Assembly: GCA_965116565.1 (NCBI GenBank)
Contig: OZ220699.1
Coordinates: 806,001 to 870,000, forward strand
Source: Bin87 sp965116565
Lineage (GTDB): Bacteria; Chloroflexota; Dehalococcoidia; Lucifugimonadales; UBA3495
DNA: 64,000 bases
Direction of reading: 5' to 3'
The notes beneath the pieces are model-generated. The model saw only the letters and a program-made list of their open reading frames with translations. It was not told where the DNA came from and did not search any database. The translations under genes and the position numbers were made by a program. Below are positions 24,921 through 33,065 of the stretch, piece after piece; positions within the stretch are counted from its first letter, which is position 1, and every line of letters begins with the position of its first letter.

Positions 24921-26048
24921 ATGGGCTGGTCGATTCATCATCCGGTGGGACTGATCCACTACACGCCGACAGCGTGCCAACTGGGCTACACGCTATTTTC
25001 GACCACGCGCGGCGGCAAGGACGCCTACCTCATCGATATGCGCGGTAACGTGGTGCACCGCTGGCACTCTGAGGAGGGTATCCACTACGGATACCTGCTG
25101 GATAACGGCAACCTGCTCTGCCGCACCATGCCCCCCAAGGACGCCGGCGGCATCGAAACCGTGGGCGGATCATCGGCCAGCCTCATCGAACTGGACTGGG
25201 ACAGCAACGTCGTGTGGGCCTACCGGGATCCTACCGTGCATCACGACTACGAGCGATTGCCCAACGGCAACACTTTGGCCCTTCTTTGGGAGCCGCTCCC
25301 CGACGGCCTGGAGGCGCAGGTGCAGGGCGGTTTTGAAGTGGATTTTGCGCCTGGAATGCTCGGGGACGTCGTTCGAGAGGTAACACCCGACGGCGAGACC
25401 GTTTGGGAATGGCGCTCCTGGGAACACCTGGACGTGGTGGAGGACGTGATCTGCCCGTTGGAGCCGCGACGAGAGTGGACCCACCAGAACAGCCTGAACG
25501 TCACGCCCGATGGCGACCTGTTGGTGAGCTACCGACTGACCAGCACCGTTGGCATCGTCGACCGAGAGACCGGCGCGTTCAAGTGGAAGTGGGGGCCAGG
25601 TGAGCTTTATCACCAGCACCATCCGACGTGGCTGGACAGCGGGCGCGTGCTGATATTCGACAACGGCGGACACCGCCGGGGCGCCAGCCACTCGCGCATC
25701 GTGGAGGTGGATCCCGACACGAACGAGATTCACTGGCAGTACCTCGGCGCGCCGCCCATCTCGTTCTACAGCTACAACATCAGCAGCGCTGAGCGGCAGC
25801 CCAACGGCAACACCCTGATCTGCGAGGGCGCCCCGGGCCGCATGTTCGAGGTGACCCCCAGAGGCGAGATAGTTTGGGAATACATAAACCCGTTTCCTGT
25901 GCTCAATGACGGGCCCGGAGGCCTAGGCGGTATGGAGTTGTCCAACGCGACCTTCCGCTGCCATCGTTACAGCCCCGACCATCCTGCGCTGGTCGGCCGT
26001 GACCTGGACCCCGCCGCCCACTCGGGACTGAATCGCCTGTTGGGATAG
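24921..26048 (+). CDS. arylsulfotransferase-like beta-propeller protein
   Basis: 375 aa from ATG 24921 (GGAGGGAG upstream). Repeated propeller blades are visible: YLIDMRGNVVHRWHS, LIELDWDSNVVWAYRDPTVHHDYERLPNGNTLAL, REVTPDGETVWEWRS, RIVEVDPDTNEIHWQYLG and FEVTPRGEIVWEYINPF. His pairs in THQNSLNV, YHQHHPTW and the HHDYE blade match the histidines of the ASST (aryl-sulfate sulfotransferase) family. Classic ASST enzymes are periplasmic with a signal peptide. This one has none, so it may be cytoplasmic and need not be a sulfotransferase. No DsbA/DsbL-like helper is nearby. Confidence 0.8.
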   Translation: MGWSIHHPVGLIHYTPTACQLGYTLFSTTRGGKDAYLIDMRGNVVHRWHSEEGIHYGYLLDNGNLLCRTMPPKDAGGIETVGGSSASLIELDWDSNVVWAYRDPTVHHDYERLPNGNTLALLWEPLPDGLEAQVQGGFEVDFAPGMLGDVVREVTPDGETVWEWRSWEHLDVVEDVICPLEPRREWTHQNSLNVTPDGDLLVSYRLTSTVGIVDRETGAFKWKWGPGELYHQHHPTWLDSGRVLIFDNGGHRRGASHSRIVEVDPDTNEIHWQYLGAPPISFYSYNISSAERQPNGNTLICEGAPGRMFEVTPRGEIVWEYINPFPVLNDGPGGLGGMELSNATFRCHRYSPDHPALVGRDLDPAAHSGLNRLLG

Positions 26049-26072
26049 CTGGAGCGTCACGCCTTGGCTGGC

Positions 26073-27905
26073 CTACGGCGTCACTTCGTATTCCACCTCA
26101 GCAATCTTCCGACCCCCTTCGTACACGTAGGCCCAGTACCTGCCTGGGGCCCAACGGTGTGGTGGAGTTGGACCCAGGGAAAGCCATCGCGTGCCGCCGG
26201 AGTACTGCGGTTGGAAATCGATATCGATGTTGCGGCGCGAGTAGGAAAATCCGTCCTGGTAATATTCGACCAATTCCAGAGTGAGTTGCTCGGGATCGCC
26301 CTGCAGTTGATACGAATATTCCAGGGTCAGGAATGCCCAGCCGGCGTGGTCTCCGGCTGAGAAGCTTTCAGTCGCAGGACCGAACTGGCTCAACGACACG
26401 TGGGCGCTGTCGATGCGTCCGTTGACCTGGGGCAGATTGCGGTCGGGCACTGTCGGGTCGGGGGCCCCGTCGACGATTGGGCTGGCGGTGCCCCGGTACC
26501 ATTGGTCCCAAATGTGCTCCAGTTCGGGCTGCATGAGCCGGCCCCCGGCTCGCAGCCAGGCCACGCGGAGTTCGACCTCGGGAAAGTCGTAGTCAAAAGG
26601 GTATGCTGGCTGACTCGCCAGCGTGTGGTACGGTTCGCGCCACGCCTGCAAATACCGTTCCTCGCCCAACTTCCGGTACAAGGCCAACATCAGGCGTTCG
26701 CCCAGAGAATAGGCGCAACGATCCAAATCTGGGTTCTCCAGCGAATGGTGCCGGTCCGAAGGCAACAAGATCTCCAAATTGCTCAGTGAGTCCACGGCAG
26801 CGCACGGAGTGTTGGTAGCTTCGATTGGCACACCCGAGATGAGGTGTCGCGCGTACGAGGCGGCAAAGTCGGCTCCGCCTTCCGCGTACCATATCGGGTT
26901 GGAGTAGAGATAGTAGTGCGCGATTTCGTGGAAGACGGAGTGAACGGCAAAATCGGGCATTTCGTTGGCGTCGATGACGGGTTTCAGGGTGATGTGGGTC
27001 TGGTAGTTGGTGCCGGCCGCGACTCCCACCACGTAATCCGTGATGTGGATGACGATGGCCGGTGTTGGGAACGGAGCATCGAACATCGACTCGAAGAACG
27101 GCACGGCGGTTTGGGTGGTTGACATGACCGGGGAGTCGGCAGGTGCAGTCCCTGACCGGATGATGGCTATGGGCACCGTCTTGCCGCGACGGCTGGCGGT
27201 GGCTTTCATTTCCACGTTCAGCGAGTCCGGATCCCGCACGATGTCGTCGAATTCGGGGGACTGGAACCTGGACCGCTCGTACAGCGCGGCGACGATGGCG
27301 GCTTCAGAGTCGGTCAGTCCGTCGCCGAACCAGGGGGCATCGGTCAATTGGGCCAGCCGCTCGGGGCGGTCCTGTGCCATGCGTCGCAGCGACAACAAGG
27401 CTGGCAGGTCGAACGGGGCCAGATGATCGCCGACGGTGTGGGATTTCAGCAGCGTGTCCAACGTATCCGGAGCGAGGATGCCGATGTTGAGCAGCCGTTC
27501 GGCGGCGTTGAATTCGTCAGCATCGTGAATGCCGTCAGCTACCCAACCGATGGAGCGCACGTGGGCGACCGCGCCGGGCGCGCTCTGCTCGGCGAACTTC
27601 CAATTGCGCACCTCGGTGATGTCATAAATGGCGGGTTGAGTGGGCGTGGGTGGAGGCGTGTCCGCAGGTGGAGCAAAGGAAGGGGCCTCAGGAGCGTTGG
27701 TTGGCGTGGCGGCGGGCGACGCCGGCGGCGGCACGGCGGTGGGCGAATCGGCGTCCCGCCCGTTTGGTACCAGGGTGGCATTGACCCTGGCGACGGCCGC
27801 CTGGATGGTGGCCTGCGCCGAGTCGTCACCATCCGATTCGGAGCCGCCGCAAGCCAACGCGGCGCCCACCAGCAAGAGAACGAGGAGGACCCGGGCGCGT
27901 TGCAT
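26073..27905 (-). CDS. lipoprotein with gluzincin-type zinc metalloprotease motif
   Basis: 610 aa. The lipoprotein signal (LLVLLLVGAALAC) places the lipidated Cys at residue 19. A Pro/Thr/Ala-rich linker runs to about residue 95. A catalytic-type region carries HEIAH (326-330) and a downstream Glu (WYAEGGADF, Glu342), the HExxH...E arrangement of gluzincin peptidases. The C-terminal part from about 480 is a beta-rich domain ending in GRYWAYVYEGGRKIAEVEYEVTP. The protein is probably anchored on the outside of the cytoplasmic membrane and processes proteins or peptides. Convergent with the arylsulfotransferase-like gene and divergent from the SDR. Confidence 0.78.
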   Translation of the reverse strand: MQRARVLLVLLLVGAALACGGSESDGDDSAQATIQAAVARVNATLVPNGRDADSPTAVPPPASPAATPTNAPEAPSFAPPADTPPPTPTQPAIYDITEVRNWKFAEQSAPGAVAHVRSIGWVADGIHDADEFNAAERLLNIGILAPDTLDTLLKSHTVGDHLAPFDLPALLSLRRMAQDRPERLAQLTDAPWFGDGLTDSEAAIVAALYERSRFQSPEFDDIVRDPDSLNVEMKATASRRGKTVPIAIIRSGTAPADSPVMSTTQTAVPFFESMFDAPFPTPAIVIHITDYVVGVAAGTNYQTHITLKPVIDANEMPDFAVHSVFHEIAHYYLYSNPIWYAEGGADFAASYARHLISGVPIEATNTPCAAVDSLSNLEILLPSDRHHSLENPDLDRCAYSLGERLMLALYRKLGEERYLQAWREPYHTLASQPAYPFDYDFPEVELRVAWLRAGGRLMQPELEHIWDQWYRGTASPIVDGAPDPTVPDRNLPQVNGRIDSAHVSLSQFGPATESFSAGDHAGWAFLTLEYSYQLQGDPEQLTLELVEYYQDGFSYSRRNIDIDFQPQYSGGTRWLSLGPTPPHRWAPGRYWAYVYEGGRKIAEVEYEVTP

Positions 27906-27986
27906 GGATACAGTATAGAGTATTGGAACCCGTGCGCTATAATGCGGCCGAAAGTAGCACCAAACGGATTTTCAGGAGATGGAAAG

Positions 27987-28739
27987 ATGGGCAAGTTGGA
28001 TGGCAGAGTTGCGTTGATCACCGGGTCGGGACGCAATATTGGGCGGGCGACGGCTTTGATGATGGCGTCCGAGGGGGCGAACATCGTGGTGAACGCCCGC
28101 AGCAATCGGGACGAGGCGGAGGCCACCACGGCCGCAGTGGAGGAGTTGGGTGTCCGGGCCCTGCCGGTCCTTGCCGACGTGTCGCAGAAGGACCAGGTGG
28201 ACGCCATGATCGACGCAGCCATGTCCACTTTTGGCCACATAGACATCCTCATTAACAACGCTGCCATCCGTCCGCACAAGCCGTTCACCGAGCTGACGCT
28301 GGAGGACTGGGAACACGTGCGTGGAGTGGTGCTGGACGGGTCCTTCTACACGACGCGCGGCGTCATCGAGCAGATGGTGGACAACAACTTCGGGCGCATC
28401 GTGTTCATCACCGGCGATGGAGCGTTTCGCGGCACCGCCCAACGGGCGCATGTGTCGGCTGCCAAGATGGGCCTGGTGGGCATGGCCCGTGCCCTGGCGT
28501 CGGAATTTGCCCCTCACAACATTCGCGTCAACGTGATCGCGCCGGGGAGCATCGACACGTCGCGGGCGAACCCCGAATGGTACGCCGGTCGCGTGCCCGA
28601 TTCTTCAGGGATTCCGCTGGGCCGGCAGGGCAAGCCGGAGGAGATCGCGTCGGCCATCACGTTCCTGTGCACCGACGAGGGTGGGTTCGTGACCGGCCAG
28701 ACGCTGCACGTGAACGGCGGGCAGGGGTATTTCGGGTAG
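27987..28739 (+). CDS. short-chain dehydrogenase/reductase fold protein with altered active site
   Basis: 250 aa, Rossmann fold. TGSGRNIG at 12-19 binds NAD(P), DILINNAA at 86-93 is intact, the conserved VNVIAPGSIDTSR segment follows, and the C-terminus TGQTLHVNGGQGYFG is typical of FabG-like SDRs. The catalytic YxxxK is VSAAK here: Lys160 is kept, but the Tyr position (156) is Val. The preceding Ser position lies in ITGDGAFRG and is Gly or Asp. Either it works by another mechanism, binds cofactor without reduction, or belongs to a divergent SDR subgroup. TATAAT at 27938-27943 gives a probable -10. Confidence 0.85.
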   Translation: MGKLDGRVALITGSGRNIGRATALMMASEGANIVVNARSNRDEAEATTAAVEELGVRALPVLADVSQKDQVDAMIDAAMSTFGHIDILINNAAIRPHKPFTELTLEDWEHVRGVVLDGSFYTTRGVIEQMVDNNFGRIVFITGDGAFRGTAQRAHVSAAKMGLVGMARALASEFAPHNIRVNVIAPGSIDTSRANPEWYAGRVPDSSGIPLGRQGKPEEIASAITFLCTDEGGFVTGQTLHVNGGQGYFG

Positions 28740-28783
28740 AGGCGCAGCGAAGTCCTACTCAGAAGTTTTAGCAGGTGAAAGTG

Positions 28784-30079
28784 ATGATCATCAACCGGAT
28801 ACAGGTGCTCAACTACGGTTGTCTTCGGTACGTGGACGTACCGATGGGTCGGTTTCACTTGCTCATTGGCCCCAACGCCAGCGGCAAGAGCACGTTGATG
28901 GACGCGATCAAATTCGTGTCCGACGTGGTGCGGGATGGTGTGGAAGCGGCGTGCGTAAAGCGCACGGGTAACTTTCAGGATCTGGTTTGGGGCCGCCCGG
29001 AAGATCCGGAACAACAGCTCTTCGAGATAGCGCTGGAGTTTGACCTACCGGAAGAAGTGCGCGAAAAACTTCCGTCCAGCCGCAATTTCACTACACTGCG
29101 ATATGAAATAGGGATGGGGTTCGATGATAGTCTGAGCAGAGTAGGTATCCTCACAGAACAGGCGATCTTGCAGACTCCTGAAGAACATACTGGCGCGGAA
29201 CCGAGTCTGGCTCAAACGCTGCCGTTGTTTCCCAGTCCAATGCCTCCTCCCAACACCATCCTTCAGGGTCAAAGGCAGGGCTATCGGAGGGTGTTCAGCA
29301 AGCGCAATACTGGACGGACTTGGTATTACTCGGAAACATCCGAACAGAATGCCCAGCGCGGCTGGAACGCGGGGGTTAATCTGGGGGCAAACCGTTCCGC
29401 ATTGTCCATCTTGCCCGATGATGACGAACATTATCCCGCGGTAACCCGAGTATTGACTTTTTTGCGGGATCGAATTGTGGACTTGTCTCTCAATAGTGGA
29501 CGCTTGCGCGAAGCAAGTCCACCACGGGCAGGCAGCCACTTCGCGGCGGACGGTGCCAACTTACCCTGGCTTGCTGACTCGCTCTTGAAAGAGGATAAAG
29601 TCAAGGCAAAGTCATGGCTGGGGCACATGGAGTGCGCGCTGTCAGGATTCGAGTCGGTCAGGGTAGTTGATCGCCTCGATGATCGGCATAAGTACCTTAT
29701 GTTGAAGTACGACAATGGGCTTGAGGTTCCGTCATGGAAAGCATCCGATGGGACATTGCGGTTCATGGCTCTGACGATTCTGGCGAACTTGCCACAGGCG
29801 TCCGGATTGTACATGGTAGAGGAGCCAGAGAATGGCATACACCCCGGAGCATTAGAGGAGTTATTCAACTCTCTGTCGTCCGTATATGACGCGCAGGTGC
29901 TGTTGGCAACCCACTCGCCCGAGTTTATAGCGATAGCGGATGTCGAGCATTTGCTCTGCTTCGCCAAAACTGCTGAGGGCGTGGTGGATGTCTCTCCTGG
30001 AACGCAACATCCCCTCTTGCTGGAATGGCAGCACGAGGTTGACTTGGGGACATTCTTCGCGTCCGGGATGCTGGCTTGA
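28784..30079 (+). CDS. AAA/ABC-type ATPase of a two-gene putative defence cassette
   Basis: 431 aa from ATG 28784, chosen because AGGTGA lies five bases upstream; GTG codons at 28775 and 28781 are alternatives. Walker A LLIGPNASGKST is at about 26-37. A long middle region holds the helical insert (about 80-300). The SDGTLRFMALTILAN signature-like segment comes next, then Walker B with LYMVEEPENGIHPGALEELF (about 342-361) and a switch His in LLATHSPEF (about 377). This is the AAA_15/AAA_21 plan of OLD-like and other defence ATPases; no nuclease domain is fused. The stop overlaps the next start (TGATG). AT content is higher than in the neighbours, suggesting transfer. Confidence 0.85.
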   Translation: MIINRIQVLNYGCLRYVDVPMGRFHLLIGPNASGKSTLMDAIKFVSDVVRDGVEAACVKRTGNFQDLVWGRPEDPEQQLFEIALEFDLPEEVREKLPSSRNFTTLRYEIGMGFDDSLSRVGILTEQAILQTPEEHTGAEPSLAQTLPLFPSPMPPPNTILQGQRQGYRRVFSKRNTGRTWYYSETSEQNAQRGWNAGVNLGANRSALSILPDDDEHYPAVTRVLTFLRDRIVDLSLNSGRLREASPPRAGSHFAADGANLPWLADSLLKEDKVKAKSWLGHMECALSGFESVRVVDRLDDRHKYLMLKYDNGLEVPSWKASDGTLRFMALTILANLPQASGLYMVEEPENGIHPGALEELFNSLSSVYDAQVLLATHSPEFIAIADVEHLLCFAKTAEGVVDVSPGTQHPLLLEWQHEVDLGTFFASGMLA

Positions 30080-30714
30080 TGGACACGGAGACTTGCACAG
30101 ATCTATTCGTTCTGGTGGCTGACTCTCAGATTCAGCGCACCGTTGAGACGCTTCTAACCTATCGTCGCGCTGCCCTAAACATTCGGGAAATCTCGTATGA
30201 AGTTCAGCGCCACCCGAGGCAAGACTCTGGTTGCCGCACCCAGTCCGTAGCGTTAGTTGAAACGACGCGGCCGAGCCACGACAAGGCAATCGTAGTTTTT
30301 GATTTTGAAGGTTGCGGTGAAAACAGGTTGGATGCCCATGGGTTGGAAGACCGTCTAGAGCAGGAGCTACGGGGGCGGGGATGGGAGCCAGACCGGGTGG
30401 CGTACATCGTCATTGATCCGGAACTAGAAGTGTGGGCATTTGGCGCATCTCCCGAGCACCTGCGTCGAGCCGTCGGTTGGACGGGAACGGAGACGATCCA
30501 TGAGTGGTTAGTTTCTACCGGTCATTGGGCTTTGGAGCGTCCAAAGCCGCAAAATCCCAAAGCGGCGTTAGAATCTCTACTGTTGCGGTCTCGGAGGACT
30601 CGGTCAGCTAGAGTTTATGAAGACCTCGCTCGCCGCGTGAGTCTCGACCGCTGCCAGGACCGTGCCTTCCAGAAATTTCGCACAACGTTGCAGCGTTGGT
30701 TTCCGGCGCGATAA
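30079..30714 (+). CDS. MAD4-like putative defence effector partnered with the ATPase
   Basis: 211 aa from ATG 30079 (TTG 30076 is an alternative). Conserved-looking motifs are LFVLVADSQ near the N-terminus, HPRQDSGC (about 48-55), VVFDFEGCGE (about 74-83), YIVIDPELEVWAFG (about 111-124) and a C-terminal RVSLDRCQDRAFQKFRTTLQ segment. Clustered Asp/Glu in FDFEG and DPELE could bind metal, as in TOPRIM-like folds. From memory this pattern matches proteins labelled MAD4 of the methylation-associated defence system; I could not verify that. It is overlapped with the upstream ATPase, so the two are almost certainly one functional unit. No methyltransferase is nearby. Confidence 0.7.
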   Translation: MDTETCTDLFVLVADSQIQRTVETLLTYRRAALNIREISYEVQRHPRQDSGCRTQSVALVETTRPSHDKAIVVFDFEGCGENRLDAHGLEDRLEQELRGRGWEPDRVAYIVIDPELEVWAFGASPEHLRRAVGWTGTETIHEWLVSTGHWALERPKPQNPKAALESLLLRSRRTRSARVYEDLARRVSLDRCQDRAFQKFRTTLQRWFPAR

Positions 30715-30746
30715 ACGAACGGGCGGCATCAAGGCCGCCCGTTCGT
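30715..30746. terminator. bidirectional terminator-like hairpin
   Basis: ACGAACGGGCGGC pairs over 13 bp with GCCGCCCGTTCGT around a six-base loop. It starts directly after the stop of the MAD4-like gene and lies 22 bases from the stop of the convergent CoA-transferase gene, so it can serve both strands. Confidence 0.75.
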
Positions 30747-30767
30747 ATTGGTCGCGTTCGCCGGTGG

Positions 30768-31457
30768 CTATTCGGGGCGGACCCGCATTTCTCGGAGGTC
30801 GTCGGCGATGATGAGCTTGGCTTCGGTCTGCTCCTGGATATCCTCGGGGGACCAGCCGGGGGCGTTTTCTTTGAGTACGAAGCCTGCCTCGGTGATCTCG
30901 AACAGGCCGAGGTCGGTGGCCAGCAGTTTGACCACGCCGGGCGCGGTGATGGGCAGGCTGCAACTCTTGAGCACGCGGGGCGCGCCGTTGCGCTGGTTGT
31001 GCTCCATGGCGATGAATACGCGCTTGGCGCAGGCTGCGAGGTCCATCGCGCCGCCGATTCCGCCGCCCTTGCGGACCGGGATGCGCCAGTTGGCGAAGTC
31101 GCCGTTCTCCGAGACCTCGTAAGCGCCCATCACCGTGACATCCACCATGCCCTTGCGAATGAGGCCGAAGGAATCGGCATGGTGCACGATCGCCATGCCT
31201 GGCAGGGCGACCACGTTCTGACCGCCGGCGTTGACCAGGTGGCGGTCTTCCTCCCCAGCCGGCGCCAGCGGGCCGTACCCGATCACGCCGTTCTCCGAGT
31301 GGAATATGATCTCCTTGTCCGGCTCGCACTCCAGATAGTTTGAGCACAGGGTAGGCATCCCGACGCCCAGGTTGACGATCCAGCCGTCCTGGAACTCCAT
31401 GGCCAAGCGGTCGCACATGGTCTGGCGGGACAGGCGGGGCTTATCTTCGGTGGTCAT
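30768..31457 (-). CDS. scoB: 3-oxoacid CoA-transferase subunit B
   Basis: 229 aa. Family I CoA-transferase beta subunit: GWIVNLGVGMPTLCSNYLE at the N-terminus, the catalytic Glu in HSENGVIGYGP (about residue 54), GGQNVVALPGMAIVHHADSFGLIRKG, and GGAMDLAACAKRVFIAMEHNQRNG. It acts with the alpha subunit encoded directly upstream (31543-32241) to move CoA from succinyl-CoA or another acyl-CoA to a 3-oxoacid such as acetoacetate. The 85-base gap and common strand support one operon. 3-oxoadipate CoA-transferase is the main alternative assignment. Confidence 0.93.
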   Translation of the reverse strand: MTTEDKPRLSRQTMCDRLAMEFQDGWIVNLGVGMPTLCSNYLECEPDKEIIFHSENGVIGYGPLAPAGEEDRHLVNAGGQNVVALPGMAIVHHADSFGLIRKGMVDVTVMGAYEVSENGDFANWRIPVRKGGGIGGAMDLAACAKRVFIAMEHNQRNGAPRVLKSCSLPITAPGVVKLLATDLGLFEITEAGFVLKENAPGWSPEDIQEQTEAKLIIADDLREMRVRPE

Positions 31458-31542
31458 TGTCGTGGACTCCTTTGCTGGACGATACGTCGTTGGTCCCGGG
31501 GCAAGGGCGATTGATGATTCGCCTCTACATAGGGTCGGACAG

Positions 31543-32241
31543 TCAGTCCCACATGCCGTCCTCGGGGATTTTCACCAGGCGGTCGATGTAGACGCCGGGG
31601 ACGTGGACGCAGTCGGGGTCGATCTCGCCCGGCTCCACGATGCTGTCTTCGACTTCGACGACTGTGATATCGGCGGCCATGGCCATGATGGGGTTGAAGT
31701 TGCGTTGAGTCAGACGGAACTGGAGGTTGCCGAAGGTATCAGCGCGGTAGGCACGGATGAGGGCAAAATCGGCGGGCAGTGGGTATTCGAGCACGTAGGT
31801 ACGGCCGTTAATTTCCCGGTGCTCCTTGCCTTCGGCGAGTTCGGTGCCGACGCTTGCGGGCGTGTAGAAAGCGCCGATGCCGGCGGCGGCGGCGCGCATC
31901 CGCTCGGCCAGGGTTCCCTGGGGCACCAGCTCGGCGTCCAGTTCATCGTCGTTGTACATCTGGACGAAAGGCGTGATCTGAGACGGGTGCGTGGGGGCGG
32001 TGAAGGCGCAGATCATCTTCTTGACCTGACCGGCTTCGATCAGGGTCCCCACGTCAACGCGGTCATCGAGGGAACCTGCGTTGTTTGATATCCCGGTGAG
32101 TTGCTTGACCCCCAGCCGGTGGACAGCAGCCAACAAGTTGCGGGCGAGGCCGACGTTGCCAAAACCGGGCGACATAAAAGTCATGCCGTCCTTCATGTCG
32201 GCGACGGCAGAATCGAAATCGGGATAGACCTTGTTCTTCAT
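31543..32241 (-). CDS. scoA: 3-oxoacid CoA-transferase subunit A
   Basis: 232 aa. Alpha subunit of the family I CoA-transferase: KVYPDFDSAVADMKDGMTFMSPGFGNVGLARNL, LTGISNNAG, VKKMICAFTAP, ELVPQGTLAERMRAAAAGIGAFYTPASVGTEL and ADFALIRAYRADTFGNLQFRLTQRNFNPIMAMAA are all typical. It lacks the catalytic Glu, which is in subunit B. First gene of the scoAB pair. Expected to be cytoplasmic and to feed ketone bodies or aromatic-derived 3-oxoacids to acyl-CoA metabolism together with the enoyl-CoA hydratase downstream of this region. Confidence 0.93.
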   Translation of the reverse strand: MKNKVYPDFDSAVADMKDGMTFMSPGFGNVGLARNLLAAVHRLGVKQLTGISNNAGSLDDRVDVGTLIEAGQVKKMICAFTAPTHPSQITPFVQMYNDDELDAELVPQGTLAERMRAAAAGIGAFYTPASVGTELAEGKEHREINGRTYVLEYPLPADFALIRAYRADTFGNLQFRLTQRNFNPIMAMAADITVVEVEDSIVEPGEIDPDCVHVPGVYIDRLVKIPEDGMWD

Positions 32242-32334
32242 CGGGAAGGGCTCCCAGCAGAGTTTGGGCCGACGGGATGTCGACGCGCGCCATTATACAA
32301 GCAAAGGGAGCCGGGACAAGCGCGGATATGCCAT

Positions 32335-32523
32335 CTAGGGTTCGGTGTCGTACACAACCTTGCCGTCGCGCCAAGTGGCCACGTAACCGTCGAGGGCAAT
32401 GGCTCGCTTGCGGGCCTTGTAAGCGGCGCGCCGCAGGGCGGCCAAGCCGCCGTCAATCTGAGGGTTGTAAGGACGTCGCTCATCCCTATCCCGCTGCTGC
32501 GAAACTTCAAACAGTGTGGTCAT
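32335..32523 (-). CDS. small antitoxin-like protein paired with zeta toxin
   Basis: 62 aa from ATG 32523, with AGGAG eight bases upstream. The start lies inside the 3' end of the zeta-toxin gene (17-base overlap), so the two are translationally coupled. The C-terminal pattern LRRAAYKARKRAIALDGYVATWRDGKVV resembles small proteins commonly encoded next to zeta-type kinases. The helical N-terminus and beta C-terminus fit an antitoxin that caps the kinase. The order (toxin first) is the reverse of epsilon-zeta. Confidence 0.6.
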   Translation of the reverse strand: MTTLFEVSQQRDRDERRPYNPQIDGGLAALRRAAYKARKRAIALDGYVATWRDGKVVYDTEP

Positions 32524-33043
32524 CGTCGTCGCTCCTAGCAATCAACGTCGGGAAAGCGGTTGTACTGTCGTACAGCACCCATTCGTCAACCAGATCCTTG
32601 TAAATAGCTTCGAAATTGCGTCTGCCCGCATCAAACCGACGGCGTATAACGTCCTCCGGAATGTTGTGTCCGCCGTGCCTAACCCTCTGTCTCACCCTGA
32701 TTATAGCGACTTCCGGAGACGGCAATGTAAGGAAGTGCAAAGCCACCCAGTAGCCTTGTTCACGCCAGCGTGGGATCATACTAGCATAGGTTCGTCCGCT
32801 CAGCGTGGTCTCGAAGGCGAAGCTCCTACCCTCGCCGACGTACCGGCGGATCATGTCCAGCATCATGCGGCCGGCTGCGACCGCCTCCTTATCCGGCTGC
32901 AGCGGGTTCAACCCCTCAGCAATCAGGTCGGCGTTGACGAAGGTGGGGCAGTTCGCCTCGTTGGGCAGAAACTCACGGGCGAACGTGGTTTTGCCCGCCC
33001 CATTAGGGCCGGCGATGATCAGGATGACCTTGTCGTGTGGCAC
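32507..33043 (-). CDS. zeta-toxin family P-loop kinase
   Basis: 178 aa with GTG start at 33043. Walker A IIAGPNGAGKTTFA (residues about 9-22) and VNADLIAEGLNP (Asp and substrate loop) are present. FAFETTLSGRTYASMI and the LID-type RVRQRVRHGGHNIPEDVIRRRF complete the zeta-toxin/PezT-like plan. These enzymes phosphorylate UDP-N-acetylglucosamine or other nucleotide-activated molecules. This chain is shorter than Streptococcus zeta (about 287 aa) and fits the minimal chromosomal zeta family. It follows sthA after 22 bases and overlaps the small partner gene downstream. A toxin-antitoxin role is likely but unproven. Confidence 0.82.
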   Translation of the reverse strand: MPHDKVILIIAGPNGAGKTTFAREFLPNEANCPTFVNADLIAEGLNPLQPDKEAVAAGRMMLDMIRRYVGEGRSFAFETTLSGRTYASMIPRWREQGYWVALHFLTLPSPEVAIIRVRQRVRHGGHNIPEDVIRRRFDAGRRNFEAIYKDLVDEWVLYDSTTAFPTLIARSDDDDHTV

Positions 33044-33065
33044 GTCGGATTGGGGTGGAGACCGG

